A stretch of 45,432 nt of DNA from an uncultured candidate division WPS-2 bacterium (GTDB taxonomy: Bacteria; Vulcanimicrobiota; Vulcanimicrobiia; Vulcanimicrobiales; Vulcanimicrobiaceae), in NCBI GenBank assembly GCA_937927945.1, contig CALEYW010000042.1, positions 1-45,432 on the forward strand, given 5' to 3'. The position numbers and the translations under genes are program-made. Positions 1 through 8,247 of this stretch are shown here, piece by piece; position 1 is the first letter of the stretch; each line of letters starts with the position of its first letter. The notes below the pieces were generated by a model. The model was given only the letters and a program-made list of their open reading frames with translations. It was not told where the DNA came from and ran no database searches.

Positions 1-1105
1 ATGCGGATAGAACGGGCGGCCCGGGACGAAGACCACGCCGTCCTCGACGGCGCGCGCGAAGAGCGCCTCGGTATCGATCTCCGCGCCGACGGTCGCCCAC
101 AGAAACATCCCGCCGTCGGGGACGTTCCAGCTCACGTGCGACGGCATGGTGCGCGCCAGGGCGGCAACCATCGCATCACGCCGGGCGCGATACGTCGCGC
201 GCACCAGCCGCAAGTGGGCGTCCAGGCGAGCATCGTCTTCCACGTACGCGTGAAAGACGTACTGCGAATAGGTGCTGGAGTGGAGGTCGGCGCCTTGCTT
301 GGCGGTGACGATCTTTTCGCGCAGATCCCGGTCGGGGACGACCATCCACGCGACCCGCAAGCCGGGGGCGACCATCTTCGAGCCTGTCCCGAGGTACGTC
401 ACCGCGCCGCGCGCCGCATGACGCAAGAGCGGCGCGGGCGCGGCGCTCTCGAAGGTGATCTCCCCGTACGGGTCGTCCTCGAGGATCGGTACCCGATGCC
501 GGGCGCAGATCTCGGTGATTTCGGGCCGCCGCTCGGCCGCCAGCGTGTTCCCGGTGGGGTTTTCGTAGTTGCACACCAGGTACAGAAACTTCGGCTTCGG
601 CTCGGCGGCCGCCAGCGCCCGCGTCGAGCGCGGCCGGCACGATACCGTGCGCGTCGGAGGTGACGGGAAGATAGCGCGGCTCATAGGCGTCGAACGCCTG
701 GATCGCGCCCAGGTACGACGGATTCTCGAGCGCCACGACATCGCCCGGATCGAGGAAGACGCGGCCGTACAGGTCCAACCCCTGTTGCGAGCCGCCGGTG
801 ACCACGACGTCGTCCGCGTGGACGTCGACGCCGTGCTGGGCGTTCAAGCGGGCCGCGACCCAGGTGCGCACTTCGCGCACGCCGTCGGTGACCGAATACT
901 GCAGTGCGGCGGCACCGCGTTTGCGCATCACCCGATCCTGCGCGGCCGAAATATCCTCGACCGGAAAGAGTTCGGCGGCGGGAAGGCCGCCGCCGAACGA
1001 GATCACGTCGGGGTTCTCGGTGACCTTGAGCATCTCGCGGATCGTCGAGGGCTTGAGGCGCTCGACGCGACGGGCGAGCCGAGACGGCTCGAGGAGAATG
1101 TCCAC
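1..1105 (-). pseudogene. PLP-dependent aminotransferase (LysN / 2-aminoadipate type), frameshifted and cut by window edge
   Basis: Fold-type I aminotransferase of the LysN/MocR-like group, which transfers amino groups between amino acids and 2-oxo acids. Translation starts at a GTG (1105-1103) behind GGGAGGGA. The N-terminal half carries SFGGGLPAAELFP and the PLP-phosphate region GGSQQGL. At about 618-620 the reading frame breaks: a run of three C on the plus strand must lose one base to continue. In the other frame the rest reads on without a stop to the window edge, with NYENPTGNTL, EDDPYGEITF and the Schiff-base lysine in GTGSKMVAPGLRVAW. Because over 600 bases after the break stay open and keep the catalytic lysine, the break is either very recent or a sequencing/assembly error. 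The C-terminus lies outside the window. It sits downstream of, and co-directional with, the sigma-factor operon, 48 bases after the previous stop. The family call is firm; the substrate is unknown. Confidence 0.8.
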
Positions 1106-1123
1106 CTCGCGGTGTTCCCTCCC

Positions 1124-1150
1124 GGAGCGACCCGCTCCGCTGACGTCAGC
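1124..1150. promoter_or_regulatory. Hairpin and perfect palindrome between two minus-strand genes
   Basis: GGAGCG (1124-1129) pairs with CGCTCC (1133-1138) over a 3-base loop. The next 12 bases, GCTGACGTCAGC (1139-1150), form a perfect palindrome. There is no T-run on either side, so an intrinsic terminator is unlikely. It could be an operator or an RNA processing site ahead of the aminotransferase gene. The function is not known. Confidence 0.35.
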
Positions 1151-1153
1151 GCG

Positions 1154-1993
1154 TCAGTGCCAGCCCCGCATTGGCGGCCCCGAGATCGGCGTCCGCGCAA
1201 TCGCTCCGTCCAATTGGTCGAAGCGAATGAACGAGAGGATCGCGGCGCCCAGACCCACCAGCCACACCAGCGCCGTCACGATCCAGCCGACGACCGGGAC
1301 GATCTCGGCGGCCGAGACGATGACCAAACCGATGATCAGGGCGACCAGCGGCGACGGCGTCGACGCCGGCATCAGCAGTTCGCACAGCCGCCGCCCGACC
1401 AGCAGCGAGATCGCGCCCTGACCGATCCAGAGGCCCAGGAAGATCGCCGCCGCCTCGAGGGCGATCAGCGGGATGCCGATGATGCTGATGGCGAGCACGA
1501 TCGCGATCGGAATCATCGCGATCGCACCGAGTGCGCCGACCGCGGTCGAGAGCGCCGGATGACGCTCGACGCGGGCCAGCGCCAGCCGCATTCGCAGCGG
1601 AAACAGCAAGAACACCAGCACGACGACCGCACTCGAGGCAAGCTTCCCGAACAGGCGATAATCCTGTTCGCCGATCTCCGAGGCGCCCCACGGCACGAGC
1701 GCGCGCAGGGTGTCGTTCTGGATGCAATGCTCCTGGCCGTCGACCTGCGCCGACCCGCTGAGCGAACAGGTGCCGAAGAGCGTGTTGACGTCACCGTGCA
1801 CGACCCCGGCGATGTCGGCGTTGCCGAACACGACGTTCAGGTCGCCGTCGACCACCTCGTTCGGCGCGACGTAGACGTCGGTGAAGAACTTCGTCTGCCC
1901 GTGATCGTGGCTGCGCGCGTCGGCCGGCCGTGGATGAGCGAATGCGAGCACGGCGAGCACGGCGATGAGGACCGCCGTCAGGCGGGCGTTCAC
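1154..1993 (-). CDS. Membrane protein with bactofilin-like N-terminal repeat region
   Basis: 279 residues from a GTG start that overlaps the anti-sigma stop (GTGA). Residues 1-26 look like a signal peptide ending in PADA. Residues 35-90 alternate short hydrophobic and Gly/Asp turns (DGDLNVVFGNADIAG, HGDVNTLFG), resembling the beta-helical strands of polymer-forming cytoskeletal (bactofilin) proteins. Several transmembrane stretches follow (about 118-135, 148-200 and 215-257), rich in Ile, Val, Leu and Ala. A similar layout of bactofilin-like strands plus C-terminal membrane helices is common in proteins placed beside ECF sigma factors. Coupling with the sigma/anti-sigma pair suggests it belongs to, or is controlled by, that envelope-stress module. 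The exact role is unknown. Cysteines at 76, 90 and 204 are seen but not assigned. Confidence 0.7.
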   Translation of the reverse strand: MNARLTAVLIAVLAVLAFAHPRPADARSHDHGQTKFFTDVYVAPNEVVDGDLNVVFGNADIAGVVHGDVNTLFGTCSLSGSAQVDGQEHCIQNDTLRALVPWGASEIGEQDYRLFGKLASSAVVVLVFLLFPLRMRLALARVERHPALSTAVGALGAIAMIPIAIVLAISIIGIPLIALEAAAIFLGLWIGQGAISLLVGRRLCELLMPASTPSPLVALIIGLVIVSAAEIVPVVGWIVTALVWLVGLGAAILSFIRFDQLDGAIARTPISGPPMRGWH

Positions 1994-2529
1994 GAACGCA
2001 GGCGCTCGGCCAGGCGCGGCCTGATGATCGCGACGCCGACGATCAGGGTGAGCGCGACCGCAATGTCGAGGACGACCGCGGCGCCGACGAACGTGCCGAG
2101 CGAGCCGAAGTCGCCGACGAGCCGGCTTCCGGCGTAGCCGAGCGAACCGAAGGTGCGCAGCACCTCGCGGCTGAGGTCGAGGATCGTCTCTCCGATCGCA
2201 TGGAGCGTGCTCGACGCGAGCAGAAAGCCGGCGCCGATCAGCAGCCACGCCGCGACGAGATAGGAGACCATGTAGGCGAACACCGGCGCGTGCGAGACGT
2301 GCGGCCGCGGCAGCGACCGGACCTCGGCCATGGTCGCGAAGGTGAAGTTTTCCGGCAGTCCGACCATTCGCGGCCCAGCCAGGAGAGCGTCGACGACGCG
2401 CAACTCTTCGAGCATGCCCTTGCAGCCGCCGCACCCGTTCAGGTGGGCGAGCAGCCGGGCGCGCTGCGCCGGAATGAGCGTGTGATCGAGATAGGCCTCG
2501 AAGAGGGCTTCAGACGAGCTGCAACTCAC
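1990..2529 (-). CDS. Anti-sigma factor with zinc-finger (ZAS-like) domain and membrane segments
   Basis: 179 residues, GTG start, overlapping the last 20 bases of the sigma gene and itself overlapped by the next start. The N-terminus has the zinc-binding pattern HxxxCxxC (H29, C33, C36) in LAHLNGCGGC, as in ZAS anti-sigma domains that clamp ECF sigma factors. A hydrophobic segment at about 84-106 and a second at about 145-169 suggest membrane anchoring with a short loop between them. Gene order (sigma, then anti-sigma) and overlap are those of the classical regulator pair. By family knowledge it would hold the sigma factor at the inner membrane until a signal inactivates it. The signal is not visible here. 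Confidence 0.85.
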   Translation of the reverse strand: MSCSSSEALFEAYLDHTLIPAQRARLLAHLNGCGGCKGMLEELRVVDALLAGPRMVGLPENFTFATMAEVRSLPRPHVSHAPVFAYMVSYLVAAWLLIGAGFLLASSTLHAIGETILDLSREVLRTFGSLGYAGSRLVGDFGSLGTFVGAAVVLDIAVALTLIVGVAIIRPRLAERLRS

Positions 2530-3166
2530 CGAACCCCTCCATCACCCGGAAGGTCCGGGTTGCGGAGTTTCCCTGGGCCGCCGCTTCTCGCTCGCGCATC
2601 TTGTGCGCTAACGCGAGCTTGCCCCGGTGGATCAGCGTCTTGACGTTGCCCAGCGACAGCCCCATGGTCGTCGCGATCGTCTGATAATCCATGTTGTCGT
2701 AGAAGCGCAGCGAGAGCACGGCCCGAGTGCGTTCCGGCAGCTCGGCCAGCGCGCTGCGGACTTCGGCCTCAGCCTCGGCCCGCAGGACGCCGCCCGCGGG
2801 GTCGGCGTCGGTCGAGACGTCGGCGAGGCTGTTCTCGAGGGTGTGGTCCTCGCCGAGATCGGCGACGCTCGGACGCCGCAGCGAGCGGCCCAGGAATGTC
2901 CGCACGACGTTGCGCGCGATGTGGTAGAGCCAGGTAGAGAACCGGCCCAGGTCCGGATTGAAGGTGCCCAGATGCGCGTAGGCGCGCAGAAACGTCTCCT
3001 GGGTCAGGTCGGCCACGTCGGCCGGCTGGCGCACCGAGGCGCCGATGAACGAGGCGATCCCTCGTTTGTACCGCTCGACGAGGATTGCGAACTGGTCGCG
3101 GTCTCCGTCCAAGACTGACTGCACCAAGCGCTCGTCGACGACTTCGGGGATTGACTGCACGGCCAT
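2510..3166 (-). CDS. ECF RNA polymerase sigma factor (RpoE/SigW-like)
   Basis: 218 residues from ATG at 3166. The region-2 domain (about 23-90) contains DLTQETFLRAYAHL and FSTWLYHIARN, which bind core polymerase and the -10 element. The region-4 helix-turn-helix (about 135-190) contains LPERTRAVLSLRFYDNMDY and GLSLGNVKTLIHRGK. Length and lack of regions 1.1 and 3 fit the extracytoplasmic-function class. An in-frame extension upstream exists but has no family similarity, so the start at MAVQSIPEV is preferred. A 20-base overlap with the anti-sigma gene indicates translational coupling. The 117-base gap to the divergent rfbB probably holds promoters for both; self-regulation is usual for this class but not proven here. 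Confidence 0.93.
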   Translation of the reverse strand: MAVQSIPEVVDERLVQSVLDGDRDQFAILVERYKRGIASFIGASVRQPADVADLTQETFLRAYAHLGTFNPDLGRFSTWLYHIARNVVRTFLGRSLRRPSVADLGEDHTLENSLADVSTDADPAGGVLRAEAEAEVRSALAELPERTRAVLSLRFYDNMDYQTIATTMGLSLGNVKTLIHRGKLALAHKMREREAAAQGNSATRTFRVMEGFGELQLV

Positions 3167-3283
3167 CCTACCGTCTTGTACCGCCGGACACGTCGGAAGT
3201 TTCCGGGGAGGTTGCACCCGCTGTCCCCCTAAGTTGTGGGCCACCGTGATAGACAGGTTTTTCTTAGGCTGCGAGGACGAACG

Positions 3284-4297
3284 ATGAGCGTCCGTCGCTG
3301 GATGGTCACCGGCGGGCTCGGCTTCATCGGCTCCGCTTTCGTGCGGCAGGTTCTGCGGGAGCGTTCCGACGTCGCGATCACCGTGCTCGACGCCATGACC
3401 TATGCGGCCAACCCGAGCAACGTCGCTGAGGTCGCGAACGATCCGCGGTACCGCTTCGTGCAGGGTGACATCGCCGACCCCGTGGCGGTCGACCTGGCCG
3501 TGGGCGACGGCGTCGACGCGATCGTGAATTTCGCTGCCGAGACGCACGTGGACCGCTCGATCTTGGAGCCTGAAGCATTCATCCGCACCGACGTCATGGG
3601 CACCCACGTTCTGCTGGAGGCGGTGCGCCGCCACGCGATCGGCCGGTTCGTCCAGGTATCGACCGACGAAGTCTACGGACACGTCGCCGCGGGAGCGTCG
3701 ACGGAAGAAGACCCGATTCGACCGCGCAGCCCGTATGCCGCCTCAAAGGCGGGCGGCGACCTTCAGGTGCTTGCGTACTACACGACCTACGACACGCCGG
3801 TCCTCATCACGCGCGGCTCCAACACCTACGGTCCGTATCAGTACCCGGAGAAGCTGATCCCGCTTTTCGTCACCAACCTGCTCGACGGTGCGACGGTCCC
3901 GGTGTACGGCGATGGCCTGCAGGTACGGGATTGGCTCCACGCCGACGATCACGCGCGCGGCATCGCCCACGTGCTGGAGCACGGGACCCCTGGCGAAGTC
4001 TACAACATCGGCGGGGGCAACGGTCGCACGAACCTCGAGATCACCCAACGGCTGCTCGACCTCACCGGCCGCACGTTCGAGGAGAGCGTCCGCCACGTTG
4101 AAGATCGCGCCGGCCACGACCGCCGCTATGCTTTGGACTGTGCCAAAGCGCAGGCACTCGGCTGGAGTCCTCGCGTCGGCTTCGAAGAAGGCCTCGCAGA
4201 GACGGTCGCCTGGTACCGCGAACACGACGCCTGGTGGCGTCCGATCAAGTCCGGCGAGTTCCGGGCCTACTACCAACGCCAATACGCGCACCGCTAG
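3284..4297 (+). CDS. rfbB: dTDP-glucose 4,6-dehydratase
   Basis: 337 residues. It converts dTDP-glucose to dTDP-4-keto-6-deoxyglucose, the second step toward dTDP-rhamnose and other 6-deoxyhexoses, in the cytoplasm. The NAD-binding motif GGLGFIG is at 10-16, the catalytic STDEVYG at 126-132 (Asp-Glu pair) and YxxxK is Y151/K155. RGSNTYGP and YGDGLQVRDWLHADD are family signatures for dTDP-sugar dehydratases. ATG at 3284 has GAGGA ten bases upstream and begins directly at the Rossmann strand. It is the first of the rfbB-rfbA-rfbD run: the next gene starts 7 bases after its stop. Length matches the family (about 330-360). Confidence 0.95.
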   Translation: MSVRRWMVTGGLGFIGSAFVRQVLRERSDVAITVLDAMTYAANPSNVAEVANDPRYRFVQGDIADPVAVDLAVGDGVDAIVNFAAETHVDRSILEPEAFIRTDVMGTHVLLEAVRRHAIGRFVQVSTDEVYGHVAAGASTEEDPIRPRSPYAASKAGGDLQVLAYYTTYDTPVLITRGSNTYGPYQYPEKLIPLFVTNLLDGATVPVYGDGLQVRDWLHADDHARGIAHVLEHGTPGEVYNIGGGNGRTNLEITQRLLDLTGRTFEESVRHVEDRAGHDRRYALDCAKAQALGWSPRVGFEEGLAETVAWYREHDAWWRPIKSGEFRAYYQRQYAHR

Positions 4298-4304
4298 GAG
4301 AAAC

Positions 4305-5045
4305 ATGAAGGGGATCATTCTTGCCGGCGGTTTAGGGTCGCGGCTGCGGCCGCTCACCAAAGTCACCAATAAGCATTTGCTGCCGATCTACGACAAGCCG
4401 ATGATTTACTATCCGCTGGAGACCTTGTGCAAGGCGGGGATCGACGAGATCATGATCGTTACCGGCGGAAACAACGCCGGTGACTTTCTGCGACTGCTGG
4501 GGAACGGGCGCGACTTCGGTCTGCCGCACATTGCGTATACGTATCAGGAGGGCGAAGGCGGAATCGCCGATGCGCTCAAGCTGTGCGAGCACTTCGCCGG
4601 CGGCGACCGGGTCGTGGTCGTGCTGGGCGACAACATCATTCAGGACGACATCTCGCCATACGTGGGGCGGTTCGCGCTGCAGCCGTCTGGCTGCCGTCTG
4701 CTGCTCAAGGAAGTCGATGATCCGGAACGCTTCGGCGTGGCGGAGTTCGACGGCGAACGGATCGTCGGCATCGAAGAGAAACCTACGGTTCCCAAGAGCC
4801 GGCGCGCCGTGACCGGGATCTACATGTACGACAACCGTGTGTTCGACTATGCGCGCGATCTCAAACCCTCCAAGCGCGGCGAGCTCGAGATCACCGACGT
4901 CAACAATGCCTACATCGCCGCGGGCGATTGTTTCTTCGACGAGCTCGAAGGCTGGTGGACAGATGCCGGGCAGTTCGAGTCGCTCTATCGCGCCACGCAG
5001 CTGGTCGCCGAGGATCGGCTGAAGAAGACGTTCGCGCCGGCGTGA
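4305..5045 (+). CDS. rfbA: Glucose-1-phosphate thymidylyltransferase (short form)
   Basis: 246 residues. It makes dTDP-glucose from dTTP and glucose-1-phosphate, the entry step of the pathway. The nucleotidyl-transferase signature GGLGSRLRPLT is at 8-18; LGDNI (D109) and WTDAG (D220) are the expected Mg-binding aspartates; EEKP is at 157-160. It lacks the roughly 45-residue C-terminal extension of the E. coli RmlA form, so it is a short-type enzyme as in many archaea and some bacteria. AGGAG overlaps the rfbB stop codon just ahead of the ATG. The stop overlaps the GTG start of rfbD (GTGA), implying coupled translation. Confidence 0.94.
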   Translation: MKGIILAGGLGSRLRPLTKVTNKHLLPIYDKPMIYYPLETLCKAGIDEIMIVTGGNNAGDFLRLLGNGRDFGLPHIAYTYQEGEGGIADALKLCEHFAGGDRVVVVLGDNIIQDDISPYVGRFALQPSGCRLLLKEVDDPERFGVAEFDGERIVGIEEKPTVPKSRRAVTGIYMYDNRVFDYARDLKPSKRGELEITDVNNAYIAAGDCFFDELEGWWTDAGQFESLYRATQLVAEDRLKKTFAPA

Positions 5046-5938
5046 GCGCGCGCCGCATCGCCCTGATCGGCGGGTCGGGCCAATTGGGCTCGGCGCTGCG
5101 CGACGTGTTCGCCGCGCGCGAGACCATCGCTCCTGCGCATAGCGACCTGGATTTTGAAGACCCGGTCGCGCTCGTGAAACTGCTCGAACAAACGCAACCC
5201 GACGTCCTGATCAACTGCACGGCGTTTCACAACGTCGACGTGTGCGAGCGCGAGCCCGAGCGTGCGTTCGCGATGAACGCACTCGCGGTCGATCGCGCGG
5301 CGGCGGCATGCGCTGCGCACGGCGTCGCGTTCTTGACCGTCAGCACCGACTATGTGTTCGAGGGCACGCTGGGACGCTCGTATCGTGAAGACGACGCCGT
5401 CGGTCCGCTCACCGCGTACGGCGCTTCGAAAGCCGCCGGCGAATTTCTTACGCGCCGTCACGGGCCGCGTCATTACCTCATCCGTACCAGCGGCGTCTTC
5501 GGCACGGTCGGGACGTCGAACAAAGGGTACACACTGATCGAAAAAGTGCTGCGCCAGGCCGAACGCGGCGAGCCGACGCGCATGGTTTCCGACATGACGT
5601 TCTCGCCGTCGTACGCGCCGCACGCCGCGCGCGCGATCCGTGACCTGATCGACGCGCAGGCATACGGCACGCATCACGTGACGAACGCCGGCGAGGTGTC
5701 CTGGTACGCGTTCGTCCGCGCCGCGTTCGCGAAGTCCGGACTCGGCGGCGCGCCGCTCGAGCCGGTAGCCTATGCCGAGCTCGGGAATCCTACGCGGCGG
5801 CCGATGCATTCGCCGCTCGAGAACACGACCTTCGCTTCGCTCGGCATCGAGCCGCTGCCGTCGTGGGACGCCGCGCTCGACGACTTCATGACCGCTCGCC
5901 AAGCGCGTGCGACTGCCGCTTCTGTAAACGGACAGTAG
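5042..5938 (+). CDS. rfbD: dTDP-4-dehydrorhamnose reductase
   Basis: 298 residues from GTG 5042, overlapping the rfbA stop. It reduces dTDP-4-dehydrorhamnose to dTDP-L-rhamnose with NAD(P)H. The Rossmann motif GGSGQLG is at 10-16, STDYVFEG at 101-108 and catalytic Y126/K130 in YGASK. SDMTFSPSYAPHAA and RRPMHSPLENTTF match the RmlD substrate region. The product carries a normal C-terminal helix and then a short polar tail. The 3,5-epimerase (rfbC/rmlC) that normally supplies the L-configured substrate is not in the cluster, so either it is encoded elsewhere or this reductase makes a different 6-deoxyhexose. I favour the first reading. Confidence 0.92.
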   Translation: MSARRIALIGGSGQLGSALRDVFAARETIAPAHSDLDFEDPVALVKLLEQTQPDVLINCTAFHNVDVCEREPERAFAMNALAVDRAAAACAAHGVAFLTVSTDYVFEGTLGRSYREDDAVGPLTAYGASKAAGEFLTRRHGPRHYLIRTSGVFGTVGTSNKGYTLIEKVLRQAERGEPTRMVSDMTFSPSYAPHAARAIRDLIDAQAYGTHHVTNAGEVSWYAFVRAAFAKSGLGGAPLEPVAYAELGNPTRRPMHSPLENTTFASLGIEPLPSWDAALDDFMTARQARATAASVNGQ

Positions 5939-5941
5939 GGG

Positions 5942-6973
5942 ATGCGCGTCCTGGTTACCGGCGGGGGAGGCTACATCGGCCTCGAGCTCTGCCGTCAGCT
6001 GCTCGAACGCGGTGACGAAGTGCGCGTCGTCGACCGATTCTTTTTTGGTGAGGGGCCGTTGCGCACGCTGGCGGAGGGCAGCGACGGGCGGCTGACCTAC
6101 ACGTTCGGCGACGTGCGGACGTTCGACGAGTCGCTGTTGGACGGCATCGACGGTGTCTCGCATCTGGCGGGGCTTTCCAACGATCCGACGGCCGAGTACA
6201 ATCCCGCGGCGAACTGGGAGATGAACGCCATCGCGACCGAATTACTCGCGCAGGCATGCAAGCGGCGCCGGGTCGCGCGGTTCGTCTTTGGGTCCTCGGC
6301 GTCGCTGTACGACGGGATCGGCCCGGGGATGTTCGACGAGCAGACGGCGGTGCAGCCGCGCGGCGCGTACTCGATCTCGAAGAAGTACGGCGAGGATGCC
6401 CTGCTGCGGTTGACGGACGAGCGGTTCGCGCCGACGATCTTGCGGCAGGGAACCGTGTACGGCTGGTCGCCGCGTATGCGCTTCGATCTGGTGGTCAACA
6501 CCTTCCTCAAAGATGCCGTGACGGTCGGCAAGCTCTACCTGCACGGCGGCGGCTGGCAGTGGCGCCCGCTGGTCGACGTCAGCGACGTCGCGCGCGCGCA
6601 CATCGTCTGCTTAGGCGCGCCGCTCGACGCGATCCGGGGCGAGATCTACAACGTGATGCAGGAGAACTATCAAGTTCGCCAGCTCGCGATGCTCGTCGCC
6701 GGCTCGCTTAACCTGCGCGGTCGTCACGTCACGCTCGAGGAAGCGCCGCTTCCCAAGCTCGTCCGCGACTACCGGATGTCGAACCTCAAGATGACGCAAC
6801 GCCTGGGCTTCACGCCTGCGGTCACCGTTCTCGAGTCGATCGATGTGATGCTCGCAAAGCTCCCGCTCGATGATCTCGCCTGGCTCGCGAATCCGCGCTG
6901 GTACAACATCGCTTGGATGAGCGTCCTCGAAGAAGTCCACGTCCACCAGCGCGAGTTCGCCTCGATTTACTGA
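5942..6973 (+). CDS. NAD-dependent epimerase/dehydratase (extended SDR)
   Basis: 343 residues, ATG three bases after the rfbD stop with TAGGGG spanning that stop as ribosome-binding site. The N-terminus is the NAD-binding GGGGYIG (7-13) with D31 ending strand 2, predicting NAD rather than NADP. S118-S121 and Y143xxxK147 form the SDR catalytic set, and WRPLVDVSDVARAH resembles the hexose-specific loop of UDP/dTDP-sugar epimerases. A substrate cannot be read from sequence. Position at the end of the rfb run suggests it modifies a nucleotide sugar for the same glycan, possibly as an epimerase that replaces or follows the missing rfbC step. That last idea is speculation. Confidence 0.85.
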   Translation: MRVLVTGGGGYIGLELCRQLLERGDEVRVVDRFFFGEGPLRTLAEGSDGRLTYTFGDVRTFDESLLDGIDGVSHLAGLSNDPTAEYNPAANWEMNAIATELLAQACKRRRVARFVFGSSASLYDGIGPGMFDEQTAVQPRGAYSISKKYGEDALLRLTDERFAPTILRQGTVYGWSPRMRFDLVVNTFLKDAVTVGKLYLHGGGWQWRPLVDVSDVARAHIVCLGAPLDAIRGEIYNVMQENYQVRQLAMLVAGSLNLRGRHVTLEEAPLPKLVRDYRMSNLKMTQRLGFTPAVTVLESIDVMLAKLPLDDLAWLANPRWYNIAWMSVLEEVHVHQREFASIY

Positions 6974-7048
6974 ATCATTACATTACTGAATCCTCACCTT
7001 TTCCTCAGATCCGTCTAAGGGTTCTTCCGTTACAGTGGCTGGCAAAGC

Positions 7049-7849
7049 ATGCTGGCCCGAATGGAGGACCCAGTGCCCCCGAGAAATCGGCCGAGAGATG
7101 TCATCTTCGTCGTCGGCATGGGCCGTAGCGGAAGCTCAGCACTGACGCGCGTGCTCTCATTATGCGGTGGGGCATTGCCGCTGCGAGTACTGCCACCAAA
7201 CCACGGCAACCCGACGGGTTACTGGGAGCCTGCGCTCGCCATCGAGATCAACGATGAGTTTCTCCACGCCCGCGCGTCCTCATGGTACGACTCGCGCTTA
7301 CGTCTCCAGTTGCAACGGGTCGCGACCGACGAAGCCGCGACGCTTATCGAACAAGCCGCTGCGCTTTTGGCCGATTCGTTCCAGACCTCCGGGCCGATTG
7401 TCGTCAAGGAACCGAGGATATCCGGGCTCCTTCCGTACTGGATCGAAGCCGCCCGCGAAGTCGGTCTTCGTCCGGTAATCGTGCACCTCTTCCGCAATCC
7501 GGACGAGGTCGCGGCGTCGCTCGCGCGCCGCGACGGCCTTGCGGCCGAGCAATCGCGCGCGCTCTGGCTGAAATACAACCTCGTCGCGGAGCGCGACGGG
7601 CGTGGCTTCGCGCGCGTGTTCATTTCGTACGAAGACCTGATGACGGATTGGGAGCGGGTCGTCGCCCGCTGCGCGGAAGGGCTCCGGGTCGAGCTTGCGA
7701 TCTCCGACGAGGCGCGGGCTGCCGTCGCGGGCTTCCTCTCCCCGGAGCTTCGTCACCACGCCGCACCGGACGAAGGTCAGGTTGCCGACGACGAGAGTCG
7801 ACTGGTTTCGCGTACCTATCGGCTCTTGAACGATGCGAAGCGCACATGA
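7049..7849 (+). CDS. Sulfotransferase-like protein
   Basis: 266 residues from ATG 7049. The PAPS-binding loop is seen as VGMGRSGSSALTRVL near the N-terminus, and a second cofactor region as VHLFRNPDEVAASLARRDG around 155-175 (Arg and Ser for the 3'-phosphate). Together these mark the bacterial sulfotransferase/P-loop family that sulfates glycans or other acceptors. An internal GTG at 7073 has GGAGGA placed a few bases upstream, and the residues before it are not conserved-looking, so the true start may be 7073. It follows the rhamnose genes by 75 bases and may sulfate the same surface polymer. Acceptor specificity is unknown, and a non-catalytic role is possible. Confidence 0.75.
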   Translation: MLARMEDPVPPRNRPRDVIFVVGMGRSGSSALTRVLSLCGGALPLRVLPPNHGNPTGYWEPALAIEINDEFLHARASSWYDSRLRLQLQRVATDEAATLIEQAAALLADSFQTSGPIVVKEPRISGLLPYWIEAAREVGLRPVIVHLFRNPDEVAASLARRDGLAAEQSRALWLKYNLVAERDGRGFARVFISYEDLMTDWERVVARCAEGLRVELAISDEARAAVAGFLSPELRHHAAPDEGQVADDESRLVSRTYRLLNDAKRT

Positions 7850-7989
7850 ACCGTACCGAGCGCGTTCGACGCGTTGCTCATGGAGTACGGACGCACTCCC
7901 TCCGCAATCGGTCCAACGGCCGCGGCCGGACCTGAGGGCGCCGGCTTCCCGGACGAAGTCGTGCTGCAGGTTGCCGCCCGGCGGTAAAG

Positions 7990-8178
7990 TTTACTGCAGC
8001 CGAAGCTCGACGCTCATACGGTCCGCCCTCAATCGGCATCAGCGCGAGGCCCGGGACCGGCACGGCGCAACTCATGCTCAACCGCGCCGCAGCGATCAAC
8101 AACCGAACCTTGGCCTCATACGGCAACAACATCATCAACGGGACCGACACGATCCCGCCGACGATTCAGCCCCACTAA
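7990..8178 (+). pseudogene. Decayed 3' end of a possible beta-helix surface protein gene
   Basis: This lies in a 398-base gap (7850-8247) without an intact gene. One frame reads protein-like from about 7990 to TAA at 8178, including ARRSYGPPSIGI, TAQLMLNRAAAINN and SYGNNIINGTDTIPP before the stop. The Asn/Gly-rich SYGNN ending resembles the C-termini of right-handed beta-helix or adhesin-like proteins I remember from environmental genomes, but no start codon or upstream domain remains. In the same frame a stop occurs at 7933-7935. I read it as a leftover of a larger gene lost before the methyltransferase gene. In the rest of the gap I see nothing coding. Confidence 0.35.
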
Positions 8179-8247
8179 AAACCGGATACCCTGCCCGGCA
8201 TTCGACGTGGCGAGGAAAGGCGCGCTGCCGCCTACAATCGGCCGGAC

